Made by a program: the position numbers and the translations under genes | Assembly: GCA_025094145.1 (NCBI GenBank) | Contig: JALLLS010000001.1 | Location: forward strand, 868,001 to 932,000 | Length of the DNA: 64,000 nt | Source of the DNA: Spinellus fusiger | Lineage: Eukaryota > Mucoromycota > Mucoromycetes > Mucorales > Phycomycetaceae | Direction: 5' to 3' | In this document: positions 46,906-58,724 of the stretch, in pieces | Position numbering within the stretch: the stretch's first letter is position 1 | How the letters are laid out: each line of letters starts with the position of its first letter | The notes under the pieces: model-generated | What the model was told of the DNA's origin: nothing | Databases searched by the model: none | Seen by the model: the letters and a program-made list of their open reading frames with translations, nothing else

Positions 46906-48546
46906 ATGCCGGTGCCTATACGTACGGCTGTCTTTGCAGCCACAGGTGCAGGAGCATCTCTGCTTGGATATTCATTCTACAAAAGAAAACAAGACGAATT
47001 TGAGCGCATGAATGAACAGAGCCTACCAACAGAGCAAACTGTGTCCAGAGAAAAGACTCGCTATACTCTATTAACACCCGAGGACATTAACAAGCGTCTA
47101 AGAACAGAGCAGTTTGTGACGCTTGTCCAACATGACCGCGTAAAGGCAGTGCATACAAGTCAATTGGCCTCCAACTCTCCTGTAGAAGATAACTACAGTA
47201 TCCATGGGTCAGGGAATACATTGATTGCTGGTGTTTATGACGGTAGCCTGCTAGGGATATCATTAAAAGAAAGAAAAAAGAGAACTGACATTGTTTTTAG
47301 GACACATTGGCCCTGAATGCTCACGTATGATCAAGCGAGAATTGCCACAGTACATGGCAAGACAGCTGGTATCTGACCAACCCACCACACCCGACAAAGT
47401 AAGGGAGTCCCTTGGTGTTGCCTTTGAGACACTCGACCATGCCATCCAGCAGCGCTTCTACGACCTGTTTCCTAAGAATATAAATCAGACGACAGAACAA
47501 CACGTTAAGGATGCTGTGCTTCGTCACCCTGACCCAGCTGCTGCCGATACCTACATTCGTGAGGCCATTACAGGTTCATGCGCCTGTACAGTTTATTTGG
47601 ACGGAGATGATCTGTACGCAGCCAATACGGGTGATTCGCGGGTTGTGGGTAAGCCCAATTGAGCCTCTGTTTTTTCTTTTCTTTTCTTTCTGTTATTCTT
47701 TAACAAACAACCTCCAGTGGTGCGACAGGAAGGGGACGGTACATGGACAGGCCGTCGATTGGTGGAAGAGCAGTCTCCAGCCCATCCTGAATGGAAGGCC
47801 CACATGTTATCTCAACATCCATCTGAAGAAGCACTGGACATTGTAAAGAGAAAGCGGGTCTTTGGTCTGATTGCTGTGGGAGGATGTAAGCCATTGCACT
47901 TGAAGAAGAAACACTCCATCTTATATAACTTATTTCTACAGCCTTTGGTGATATTATGTACAAGGTGCCTGTTCCTTACCAGATGAAAGTATTCCCCTAC
48001 CTTCCCTATGACATCTACAAGACATTCGCTCGCTATCATCATCGCATTGTTGTGCACTACCATACACCTCCCTATCTCTCTTCTAAACCCCTCACCACAC
48101 ACTACAAACTCACACCAGAAGACAAATTCATTATTATCGGCACAGATGGACTGTGGGATGAGCTAAGCTGGGATAATGTACGCAGCACAGAGGGAGACCA
48201 AATGGCAGCTACTCTCATCACAAAGGCAAAAGAAGACAATAATCTGGCCACCCACATGATCCGACAGGCCCTCTTATACGATGCTGCCTACAAGAACACC
48301 GGGCAACAAGGACCTGTCACTGATCCTACACTGGAAATGTCCAAGCGTCTGACTCACACACCTTCTCGCAGCTACCGTGATGACATAACCATTACTGTCA
48401 TTGAACTAGGCAACAGAGCAAAGAAGGAAGAATTGCAGGGTGTAGGCGAAGTTGTTGAAGGTGTGCCTGTAGACATTTCACAGCCACCACTGTATACCAA
48501 AAAGGCCTTTTCTTGGTTCTCAGGCTGGGGTGGATCCCGCCTATAA
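46906..48546 (+). CDS. PP2C-family phosphatase, probably mitochondrial (pyruvate dehydrogenase phosphatase/Ptc5-like)
   Basis: Metal-dependent Ser/Thr phosphatase; the closest family I recognise dephosphorylates the pyruvate dehydrogenase E1 alpha subunit. Four exons in phase: 46906-47242, 47301-47648, 47718-47885 and 47942-48546, about 485 residues. The N-terminus (MPVPIRTAVFAATGAGASLL then GYSFYKRKQ) is basic and hydrophobic, fitting mitochondrial import and an inner-membrane anchor. PP2C motifs in order: VEDNYSIH, IAGVYDGHIGPEC, CACTVYLDGDDLYAAN with TGDSRVV, AVGGSFGDIMYK, FIIIGTDGLWDELS and YRDDITITVIEL. All metal-binding Asp residues are visible. The C-terminal 40 residues are family-variable. 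The start at 46906 is the first ATG of the frame near the leader; substrate is inferred. Confidence 0.85.
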
Positions 48547-48965
48547 TCATTAGGGGAAGTGTTCATAGGAGTTTTAGAGATGAATAAATATGAGTCACTC
48601 GCCTTTTCGCCTTCTCGCTTTCTCAATGGGGATGTTCTGTTAAAGTCACATGATACACCTCTATGGACATACCAGGGAAACCTCTTGCATTATTCATCTA
48701 CTTTCTGTGCTACATGGCAACTAGCCATCCCATTGCCTGCCTATTGACACTACTGACTCTTTATACTAGAGACTCTTTATACTAGAGACTCTTCTAATGA
48801 CGATTGCTCTAATAAGGTGTCTTTTCTTATGATCCAGCCCATGCTATGTGTCCAACTGAATTACAAGTCACACAGTTCATTCTCTCTCTCTCTCTCTCTA
48901 TTTTAAAAAAGAGAGCGGGTGTTGGTTGAACTTGGCGTGATTCTTCTTCTACTTACTATTCTACT
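48547..48965. other. Intergenic region with an 18-base tandem repeat
   Basis: Holds two to three copies of a unit containing GACTCTTTATACTAGA (48755-48792) and a (CT)n run at 48880-48900, then the HOM6 leader. No gene. Confidence 0.6.
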
Positions 48966-50242
48966 ATGGTGCATATCGGTATTGTTGGTGTGGGTTTAGT
49001 AGGTGCTGAGCTGGTGGCTCAATTAAAGACAAGCAGCAATAAGCACCTCAAGGTTGTAGCCATGACAACCTCCAAGAAGATGGTTCTCTCTGACTCCACC
49101 TACAGCCGTCTTCCTCTGACAGGTGTCCAAGACAGTCTTGTCCATGGTCAGACAGCAGATCTCAGTGCATTTGCCGACTACCTTGCTGTGTCTTCTGAAC
49201 ATGCAGTGATTGTGGACTGCACTGCCTCTGATGCAGTGGCCCGTCTTTATCCTTCCTGGCTTCAAGCAGGTCTCTCCATTGTCACTCCCAACAAAAAGGG
49301 ATTCTCTGGTGATTTGGATCTCTATCGCTCCATCCAGTCCTTGGCTGCTAATTTTGGCAAGGGAGGAAAGACACCCCTGGCCTACCATGAGTCTACAGTG
49401 GGGGCGGGTCTGCCTGTGTTGTCTACGTTATCGGATTTGATCAAGACAGGAGATACTGTGATTTCAATTGAGGGCATCTTCTCTGGAACATTGAGTTATT
49501 TGTTCAATCACTTTTCTTCTCTTTCTTCTACCTCAAATGCCTCGTTCTCAGAGACAGTGAAGATAGCAAAGGAGTTGGGCTATACTGAGCCTGATCCTCG
49601 GGATGATTTGAATGGCATGGATGTTGCACGCAAGGTAGAGTAAACATACCTACCTACCCACCTACCTACCTACCTACAAAAAGCAACAGACTCCATGTAG
49701 GTAGGAATATAGCACACCCATTCACAGTGCATATGTTTTCTTTCTTCTTTCTTCTTTCCTTCCTTGAATCCAGGTCACTATCTGCGGTCGTTTGGTAGGA
49801 CTTGACTTGGATTTGTCTACCCTCCAAGTCCAGAACATTGTCCCTGAGCCATTGCAGCAGGTGGCTTCAGCAGAAGAGTTCATGGCCCAACTGCCCTCCT
49901 TTGATGGCTATTTTGCAGCACTGAACGAAGAGGCCAAGAAAGAGAACAAAGTATTGCGCTGTGTGGGGCTAGTGGATGTCAAGGGTGGAAAGAGTGGTGT
50001 CCAACTCACAAAGTAAGTCGCATTCCTATCAGAAGGTGGTATTGACAGTGGTGTATGTGTACAGATACCCTGCTTCTCATCCATTTGCTTCATTACAAGG
50101 AAGTGATAATATTATCAAATTCACTACAGAGTATTTCCCTAATGGTCTTATCATTCAAGGTGCTGGTGCTGGTGCTGCTGTCACTGCATTTGGCATCTTT
50201 TCTGATCTGATCAAAATCCAGGAGCGTGTAGAAGGATGTTAA
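48966..50242 (+). CDS. HOM6: Homoserine dehydrogenase
   Basis: Reduces aspartate semialdehyde to homoserine with NAD(P)H, in the common path to threonine, methionine and isoleucine. Three exons in phase: 48966-49634, 49774-50012 and 50065-50242, about 361 residues, matching the single-domain fungal enzyme (no aspartokinase fusion). Visible features: the Rossmann motif GIVGVGLVGAELV, VIVDCTASDAV, SIVTPNKKGFSG, YHESTVGAGLPVLSTLSDL, GIFSGTLSYLFN, and the signature ELGYTEPDPRDDLNGMDVAR, and near the C-terminus [20 protein letters not shown]. Intron 1 contains a (CCTA)n repeat (49645-49676). The ORF continues without oddities. The start matches the family N-terminus exactly. Confidence 0.96.
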
Positions 50243-50540
50243 TAATGATTTGTTATTATTGTTATTATTAATAGTCAATGAAGAGAATGTTAATAATGAC
50301 TTGTTATGATCTATTGTCTATTGTTTATTGTCTATTGTCTATTGTCTATTGTTTATTGTTTATTGTCTATTGTCTATTGTCTATTGTTTATTGTTTATTG
50401 TCTATTGTCTATTGTCTATTGTTTATTGTTTATTGTTATTATTAATAGTCAATGAAGAGGATGTTAATAATGACTTGTTATGATCTATTGTCTATTGTCT
50501 ATTGTTTATTGTTTATTGTTATTATTAATAGTCAATGAAG
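50243..50540. repeat. Composite minisatellite of 7-base units inside larger repeats
   Basis: Units CTATTGT and TTATTGT alternate in long runs. They are punctuated three times by AATAGTCAATGAAGAG (about 50268, 50443 and 50527), twice followed by GTTAATAATGACTTGTTATG, so a larger block has itself been duplicated. It lies just after HOM6 and before the convergent RHO3-like gene. Confidence 0.9.
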
Positions 50541-50619
50541 AGGATGAAATAAGAAGGAGTCTACAGCCATAATTATGTAGAATGAATAGATAAAGAGTAA
50601 GGGATAGTGTACAAGGGTA

Positions 50620-51509
50620 TCAAAGAATAATGCAGGAGTTTGAATGTTTGGCTGCCAGTGGAAAATTAACTATGAAGTATCACAGTTCCCATTAAGCTTA
50701 GTTGATATTTCCTGTTTCTTATGTCTTGATTCCCATGTTTACCTGACAAAGTGGCACGGGCTGCCTGTTCAAAGCATTCTCGCACTCCTCGATTGTGTTT
50801 GGCAGAGCATTCGAGATAGCAGGAGGCATTGATGAAGTGGGCTACTTCCAATCCCTAACCAAGTCTTCATTAGGAGACAATATCCACACTAGGAAACAAC
50901 CAACTTACTTCTTCATAGAGTATAGTTGTGTTCTTCTCTTGAGCACTTCTCAAGTCACATTTAAGTGCTACTAGTATGATCTTTGCATTTGCACAATGCT
51001 CAGAAATCTCATCCAGCCACCGATGGGTGATGTTCTCCAAGGATTGGCGATTGTCCACAGAGAAACACATCATAATGACATGGGCTCCAGTATAGGACAA
51101 TGCCCTCAGACGATCAAAGTCCTCTTGTCCTGCCAGAAAGACATAGACTAAGTATCTAAAGAAACCCCCCCCCCTCTCTTTCTCTCTCTCTCTGTGTTCT
51201 TTTTTTGTATTCTCAAAATTACCTGCTGTATCCCAAAGAGACAGTTCAATGTTCTTGCCATCTATGGATATCTCCTGTACATAGTTCTCAAAGACAGTGG
51301 GCTCATAGGTCTAACAAGGCACTGTCATAAATAACCCTTTATATATATTGATATTTATATTTATATTTTCTTATTCTAGGACAGCAACTTACTTCTGGAA
51401 ACAGTCCGCTCGTGAATACATTCAAGAGGGATGTTTTGCCACAGGTACCATCACCACACACCACCAATTTCTTTTGTAGTGGGGCTTTCTTTCTTCCACA
51501 CAACATCAT
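50620..51509 (-). CDS. RHO3: Rho3-like small GTPase
   Basis: Rho-family switch for polarised growth and exocytosis. Five exons in phase: 51509-51393, 51310-51223, 51129-50909, 50854-50743 and 50669-50620, about 195 residues. Motifs: P-loop [15 protein letters not shown], switch [12 protein letters not shown], Dxx[14 protein letters not shown], the guanine motif ALKCDLR (in place of TKxD, as in Rho3), and the [19 protein letters not shown] box. The last exon is only 50 nt and supplies the prenylation box CIIL, which predicts geranylgeranylation. The call of Rho3 over Rho4 rests on the N-terminus, the FENYV..I pattern and [20 protein letters not shown]. Either ATG of the MM pair at 51509 could start; the in-frame ATG at 51620 would add a poorly conserved leader. 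Confidence 0.9.
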
Positions 51510-52355
51510 AGCCAGAAAAAGAAGGATAAGAGAAGGAGAAGGAGAAGGAGCAAATGGAAAGATGACAAGAGTGGTTCTTGTGCTGTCTGGAGCTATTCTT
51601 TGTGTTCTCAACCAGCACACAATAGTTCGGAGAAGGAAAGACAGAATACTAACTGTGGAGATTAGACTTCTTTAGATTTCCTTATATGTTTGTTATGAAG
51701 GGTATTCGGATGTAGAGGGGGGGAGTTCTTTGTTACTATTTGCGAGGGTTGACTTGTGTCTGTGGTTGCCATGAATACCCACCAGTGATTGGACATACTA
51801 TAAATGAGTCAGTGGGTGAATGGAGGCCCTACAATGCAGTCTGTTGTATGTACTATGCACTCTATTCTATGTACTATGCACTCTATTCTATGCAACTTAT
51901 ATTGTTTTATTGCTTATTATTTCTCCCTTGTTGAACCACTCCACTCAACAATAGACATTTCATCAGACTGTAGGATTATAAAATAACCTACCCTACAGAG
52001 CATAGACAACTGTAGAAAAGACGCTCACCCGTAGTGCTGTAGTAGACATACCATTTTTTAGACTGTGCCTCTGTGTTATTTCATGAATTGAAGAACAAAG
52101 ACGACAAGTGTAGACTGATGATAATGATAAATAACAATACTAAATAATGATAAATAACAATACTAATAATAACAATACTAATGATAATAATACTAATGAT
52201 AATAACAATACTAATGATGATAACAATACTAATGATGATAACAATACTAATGATGATAACAATACTAATGATAATAACAATACTAATAATAATAACAATA
52301 CTAATGATAATAACAATACTAATAATAATAACAATACTAATAATAATAACAATAC

Positions 52356-52391
<36 letters not shown>

Positions 52392-52868
52392 TACTAATAC
52401 TAATACTAATACTAATAATAAGAATAGGTTGTATTACATGGAGCTGTGTTGATAACTCGTGTTGATAACTAATTATTGTCATAACACTCTCTCTTCTCTA
52501 TCTCTTCTCTCTATCTCTCTCATTCTCTCTCTCATTCTCTTCTCTCTCATTGGCTTCTTCTTTATTATAATGAGTAGAGTGTCTACATCATCAATAAAAA
52601 ACAATAAAATAAGAATAAACACTCGTTACTTCTTCTTCTCTATTGACCAACTTTTTCTATGGGTTGGGGAAGCTCACTTTTTTTTACTGTTCTATTTCTT
52701 CTCTTCTCTGACAGTCACATAGAGTCAAGTGAAATTAAGGCGGACACACAAAAAAAGATGACTCGCTCAGAGGAAGTAAAGTTAGAAATAAGGTAGGAAA
52801 AAACAAATACAGGACCTTCTTTTCTGCACTGCCCCTTTTCTTTTCTTTTTTTTCCCTTCTTTTTTCTA
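51510..52868. other. Intergenic region between divergent RHO3-like and PUB1-like genes
   Basis: About 1.36 kb expected to hold both promoters. It contains a short duplication (TGCACTCTATTCTATGTACT, 51857-51894), the large AATACTAAT-type repeat listed separately, and CT-rich tracts at 52487-52545 and 52830-52868. No gene is recognised. Confidence 0.55.
52128..52422. repeat. AATACTAATGAT-type tandem repeat array
   Basis: Roughly 300 bases of trinucleotide-phased repeats built from AAT, ACT, GAT and AAC (for example AATACTAATGATAATAAC), ending in (AAT)n and (ACTAAT)n. It leaves open frames on both strands (Asn/Thr-rich on +, Ile/Val-rich on -), which I regard as non-coding. Confidence 0.92.
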
Positions 52869-54931
52869 ATGTCAACACTTTCGCCCATGGGTGAAGCTAT
52901 CACTTCCAACCCCAGGTTAACCATCTATGTTGGTAATCTTGATCAGAGGTGAGCATAGACTGCCAGAGAGAACACGACTGCATCTGAGAAATATCACCCA
53001 CCACCAGTAGGAGGAGTGTTGTTATGATGAGTGTTATTACTATTACTATTTCTATGGCTTTGTTGTGTTCTGACATGTAGGGTAGGGTAACAGACGGGAT
53101 GTTACACGAGATATTTGCTACTATGGGCACAGTGACAAGTGTGAAGATTATGACGGTAAGAAAAGGACGCCATTGTAGACTATGTTTCTGTATTGAGTTT
53201 CTGTTGTGGTTCTGTAGATGAGACGTCATGGGTCTTATGTAAGTGTGTTTATTGATTATCATTATTATTAGTGTTGTTATTATCATTACTGCTGCTACTG
53301 CTGCTACTGCTACTGCTACTGCTACCACTACTACTACCACTGACTTTAAATGCTCATAGGGTGCTGTAAACTACGGCTTTGTCGAGTTCGCTGATCGTGC
53401 AGTGGCTGAAATGGCAATGATGCAAATGAACAGACGTAAAATATTCAACCACGTAAGGAGGCTTGCCCGTGAAAAGAGAGGCTGTTTTCTAACAAACAAG
53501 ACATAGGAGATCAAAGTCAATTGGGCCCAACCTGCCATGGAGCCTCAGATGAAGGAGGACACCTCCAACCACTTCCATGTTTTTGTGGGGGATCTTTCGC
53601 CTGACATTAATGACGATATTCTCTCCAAGACCTTCTCTGTGTTTGGCACCATGTCGTAAGTAGAAGAGACAAGAGTGACTATTAAAATACAAGAGATGCA
53701 CACGTCATGTGGGATACTGTGTCTGGCAATTCGAGAGGATTTGGATTTGTTGCTTTTCGTGACAAGACAGATGCTGAACAGGCCATTGCCACGATGAATG
53801 GAGAGTGGCTGGGATCCCGTGCCATTCGGTGCAATTGGGCCACACAGAAGGGTAAGGCAGGAGAGACATAGAGGACCTCCTTTGCTTATTCCATGATAGG
53901 CCAAACCGCCACGCCACCACCTCAACCAGGACAGCAACTGCCTTATGAAATTGTAGTACAGCAGACGCCAGCCTATGTTACTACTGTCTATGCAGGCAAC
54001 CTACCACCCACCACGACTCGTAAATATCTTTTTTCCATTCTACTCGCTTCTCTAATGTCTGTTATTAGAGACTGATTTACTGCAATGCTTTGAAAGGTTT
54101 GGCTATGTGCTTGAGGTGAAGTTACAAGCAGACCGTGGATTTGCCTTTATAAAGTAAGCCAGTGGGCTATTTTCGACTGTAGAAAGACTGACAGAGATGG
54201 ACTGATTAGAATGAACTCACATGAAAACGCAGCCAATGCTCTTGTTCAACTGCAACACTTTATGATTCATGGTCGTCCAGCCAAAGTAAGCCTCTACGCT
54301 AAGACTCTTTTGCTTCCATGTCCATCAGCTTAATTCAATGCTCCATAGCTTTCTTGGGGAAAAGACCGTCCTCAGACAGGTAGACCTTATAGAGCTACAC
54401 ATCCAGTAGGGTTTACTGGAATGATGCACCATTGGTAGTAGCTACCTCTAGTCTGTGGAAGCACCTTCCATACTAACCTTGCTGTATTTGTTACCAGTGA
54501 ATCCTAACAATGTCAACTCTCCTTCTTCCATGGGGGCAGGTCAATTCAACCCATCCCACCATCGACAGCAGCACCAGCACCAGCACCAACACCAGCACCA
54601 GCACCAGCAACAGCACCAGCACTATAGAAGTCATCCTCGCAATGGCTCTGGATTTCCACAACAAGTGACCAATGGCTATGCGTTCTCTTCTGCTTCTGGC
54701 AATCCCATGTCATTAGGAGGTCTTGATGCCCATGATCCTAATGCCCAGACAAATCCTCAGTGGAACCAACAACAACAACAACAACAACAACAACAGCAGC
54801 AGCAGCAGCAGCAACAGGTTCAACAACAAGTACAACAACAAGCTCAACAACAAGTACAACAACAAGCTCAACAACAAGTACAACAACAACACCTATACGA
54901 ACAATACAACACGGGTACTACTAACATGTAA
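52869..54931 (+). CDS. PUB1: Pub1/TIA-1-like RNA-binding protein with three RRMs
   Basis: Binds poly(U)/AU-rich RNA and typically goes to stress granules. Eleven exons in phase: 52869-52948, 53086-53155, 53218-53238, 53360-53452, 53507-53655, 53694-53851, 53900-54019, 54069-54153, 54210-54285, 54349-54379 and 54498-54931, about 437 residues. RRM1 has LTIYVGNL (RNP2) and NYGFVEFAD (RNP1). RRM2 has [10 protein letters not shown] and GFGFVAFRD, and RRM3 has [10 protein letters not shown] and DRGFAFIK. The linker [13 protein letters not shown] after RRM2 is typical of Pub1/TIA-1. The C-terminal 140 residues are His/Gln/Asn-rich, prion-like: (HQ)n from CACCAG repeats at 54571-54620, then long Gln runs to 54890. 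A 21-nt exon (MRRHGSY) sits in RRM1, so skipping would remove seven residues in frame. Csx1/Nam8 relatives are alternatives. Confidence 0.87.
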
Positions 54932-55220
54932 CATTTGTTCTTTTTATTTACGGGTGATAAAAAGAAAAGAAAGAGATATAAAACCATAAGTTGGCTTGCT
55001 TTTGAGGTTTCTTTACCACACTTATACACTATATATAAAAGAAAGCAATATACCTACACTTTGGTATCTATACCTACACTTTTGTCTACTGTAGTGTCTA
55101 CTGTAGTTTGATCTCTCTAAAAAGAAGACGGGTCACCATTGTTCGTGACTGTGAATAGTTGAACGAAAGAGGGGTAACCTCAGGTCTTGAAAAGAGATTT
55201 GCTGAAGTGCGCTTTGCACT
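54932..55220. other. Short intergenic spacer
   Basis: About 290 bases between PUB1-like and WDR91-like genes, both forward. A direct repeat TATACCTACACTTT is seen near 55050-55082. No gene. Confidence 0.6.
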
Positions 55221-56545
55221 ATGAATTCCTTAGTACAAGTGGATGAGCTTGTGAAAGAATACCTTTTAGTAAGTACTCTTCCAGCTCAAGGGTTGGGCTT
55301 CTATGTATAGACGTGTGTGTATGTGTTGATCAGAGAAACAAAAACATAAAGGAAGAACTCTTTTCTTTCTTAATAGATAGACAGTTTATACTATTGTATG
55401 ACTAGCAGAACCCATGCTAAAGTGTTTCTCATCTTAACATTGTCTGTTTTCTTTCTTTCTTTCTTTTTCTTTTCTTCTGCTCATTAGTTTAGAGGATTCA
55501 CGAATACATTTCGAGCATTAGAAACAGAAAGTAAACTTGACAAAGACAAGGGATTTCAGGTAAGGCTTGGTACCTAGTAACTTGGTGGTGTTTTCTCTTT
55601 TTCTCTCTTATGGATCAGCACCACGCCATGGACTTAAAAGGGGAATGAAGGGTGTGCATGGGGGGAATCCTTTTTATTTTATTTATATAGTATGATTACT
55701 ATTGGTAGGTGGATAAAATTGTAGAAGAGTTAATGGGATATGTTCTGCATGGTGATGTGGGCTATTTGTTGGATTATTACCGTTATCTTGATCTTCGCTT
55801 CTTTTCTCGGTTGGACAGTCGTTTCCAAAGAACAGTAAAGAAGTTTGAGTTGTGTTTGTTAAGGCACTACCTTGTACATGGTCAGTGGTTTTCCTCTCTT
55901 CTTCTTCTCTCATTGTGTGTGTGTGTGTGCATAGAAAACTGTCTATCTGAGATGTACCATGACTAATGCCTTGATAGCAATACAGCATAAAAAAAAAGAA
56001 AAGGTCGTAGAGTTCTTTGATACTTTTGGACCTGAGCTACACGACAAACCTGAATGGTCTCAATGGTTTGGTAGGTAGATACTTCTCACTCCGTGGACAG
56101 AATAGAGAATTAGAAAAGAAAAGGGGGCATTCATCTTATATGTATTTCTCTCTTTTTGTTGGAATAGCTCTGCCTTATGTAAAACAGCCTGCAACAGACC
56201 CTACATTTGAGACATTCTTCTCAAAGCAATGGGTGGATAACTACACCATCTCTTTGTACAACTTCTTAACTACAACATTCCAGAACATGCGTAAGTAAAG
56301 CCAGTAGGATGGATCTAAAGGAAAAGGGGGGCTCTCTTGTTCTTCTGAGTAGCTCTTCCCAGTCTTTTGTCATTCAATGTTGAGCGTACTCAGCGCAAAG
56401 CACAGCAGGTGGAGATTGAGACATTGAAGAGTTCAATTGAGAATTACAAAGCAACTGTTGATGCACGAGAGAATGAGATTGCAAAGCTAAAGCATGAGGT
56501 AAGTGAGGATCCTGTGCATGTGGGTAGTGGGTTTTTCTATTATTA

Positions 56546-56582
<37 letters not shown>

Positions 56583-58587
56583 TATCATCATCATCATCAT
56601 TTCACTCAAGAAACGTCACTACTAGGTAGCAGAAACACGAAGAGAAATGACAGATGGAATCACACTCATTCGGAGACGAGCTGCTTCCATGACAGCAGAG
56701 ACCAAAGTGCATGGTACAAAAACCAAATTCAACAGTCAAGAGAAAAAGTGTGAAAAGACAAGGGCCGTTTCAGAAACAGTGTCTGAAGGGCAGGAGACAG
56801 TGGATAAAGTGCATGCTATGGGAGAGGAAGAGCCATTTGTGATTGTTAGCCAGGTAACGTAGAGACATTGAAGCATGAGCTGGGGAGACATGGGCTTAAT
56901 AGCATGGGATTATAGGAAGAGTACTCTGAACATGCGTCGGCTATTACTCATGCAAGGTTTTCAACAGAAGGCAATCTGATTGCCAGCTGTGACATGGATA
57001 ATATTGTGAGGTAGGCTATGAATGCTAAGATAGAGCGGCCTGTTGGTGTATCAGAGACTGATATGTTATGGGGTAGAATATGGAGTTATAAAGGACAATC
57101 CTTTAATCCATTAAAAGTGAATAACAATACATGCAATATTTTATCCATGGCTTGGGAGGCACGCTCCGATCGCTTTGTAAGTTGTGTTATCGAGAGAAAC
57201 AAGACACTGATCTGTGGGGTAGCTCTTTCTGGGCACAGACATTGGCCAGATTAGAGTGTACAATATTGAGAATAAATCAGTAGTGCAAGAATTCTTAATG
57301 GATGAGAAATACCCATGGTAAATGATTAGAAAAAGAAATATGTAACTGCTGTTCGTTGTCTTGATGCAGTATGCTTAGGGTAACGCAGCTCTCCTCTAGT
57401 CCAGTGGAGCCTATGTTTGTGTGTGCTGGTTCAGAAAGCAAGACAGCAACGGATAGCACACGCTCAGGTGTTCTTGTGGCATGGAGTATGAAGACAATGT
57501 CATCTATTGTAAGTGCAATACATGCCTATCTTTAACTATCTTTAACTGTCTGTACATACTAGGGCACCTTCCGATTTGATACTAATGAAGCTTGCACAGA
57601 TATCAATACAATGCAGCTAAACCATAATGGCCAGATGTTAGTAACAGGGGATAATGCTGGATTCATGCGTATTTTTGGTAAGTAGCTAGTAGTAAGGTCA
57701 TGTCTTTTTCTAATTTATGCAGATGTCAGGAGTATGAAGTCTATTATGGAGTGGAAAACAACATTAGGCCAACCAGCATGCATAGCACAGTTCAGCTTTG
57801 ATGAAAATTCAATATACACTGTAGATCATGGTGGCCAGGTAAATCCCAACATTGAAGTTAAATGACAGTAATAACTCATCTTCATGATCAGTTATGTCAA
57901 TGGTCTATTCATAAACCAGGCAATAGTCTATTGAACACATCCTTGCCTGGATTCCCCCCTCCTCCTCCATTCTCAGATAAAAGTACATCTACATTCAATG
58001 ATCTTTCTGTCATTCCATCTTCTCCTACGGCATCTGCAACCCAACTATCGTCCCTACAGTCTGTCACAGCAGCCATTGCCGCTGCTTCCTCAACTTCTCT
58101 TCCTACAGGCCCTATTCTGTCCCCTCGCCCAAGATCCAACCCTTCGACCTCGTCTCTCTCCCGTCTCTCCATCTCCTCCAACCGCTCTGCTCGTCCTCCT
58201 ATGATTACTCTTGATGATAGCGTCACACAGTCCCTTCTCTCCTTCTCTCCTCGCTCACAAATGGTTGTATTTAGTGCAGATACCAACTATGTTTTCTGTG
58301 CTTCTAGTGCTCAGCGTAATAGACAAACATCAAGTTCACCTCAACCCTCTTCTGCCTCCTCCACTCTCTCAGCCAACTCGGATACCACAGACACAGCCCT
58401 CAATGCCAATGCAGGAATGACCCAAGGCACTATTTATCAAGTACCAGATGGTCAGACAGCTCTGCAGTTTGGTCAGCAGCATCTGTATCAAAAAATAACT
58501 ACTGTGGATTGGACCAATGCTTCTAATGCATGTCTTATGGGCAGTATGGATGGGAGTGTCAAGGTGACAAATCTTATCAGAGTATAA
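55221..58587 (+). CDS. WDR91: WDR91-like protein (LisH, coiled coil, WD40)
   Basis: WDR91 regulates endosomal PI3P and early-to-late endosome conversion in animals. Fourteen exons fit in phase: 55221-55268, 55488-55559, 55709-55880, 55978-56070, 56168-56290, 56353-56498, 56626-56853, 56916-57010, 57077-57176, 57223-57317, 57370-57508, 57563-57677, 57723-57838 and 57892-58587, about 745 residues. The N-terminus matches WDR91 closely (VDELVKEYLLFRGFTNTFRA, DKDKGFQVDKIVEELM, LDLRFFSRLDSRF, NPTF-like DPTFETFFSKQW). A coiled coil (RTQRKAQQVEIETLKSSIEN) precedes the linker, which ends PFVIVSQEEYSEH. WD40 repeats follow (IASCDMDNIVRIWSY, DRFLFLGTDIGQIRVYN, GQMLVTGDNAGFMRIFD, ACLMGSMDGSVKV). A Pro/Ser-rich loop (57940-58430) interrupts the last repeats. 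The exon at 57223 was chosen over the longer open frame because it restores the blade. Confidence 0.88.
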
Positions 58588-58724
58588 ACATTCACATTTT
58601 TCTTGCTTTTTCTTTTTTTCCCCTTGTTAATATGTCTGAATAAAAGAGAATGTTCAAGGTTTATAAGTTCTGGAGACAGAAAGTACTCTTATAATCTAAG
58701 CATAATCATCTTCTATTGGACAGT

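Noticed and set aside
52147..52465. Long Asn/Thr-rich (+) and Ile/Val-rich (-) open frames over the repeat array
   Set aside because: Both strands are open because the array is built from AAT, ACT, GAT and AAC triplets; no start context, exons or family resemblance.
57018..57254. Forward frame reading through 57177-57222 in the WDR91-like gene
   Set aside because: Reading through ends in a stop and breaks the WD40 blade; the GT at 57177 with AG at 57222 restores DRFLFLGTDIGQIRVYN.
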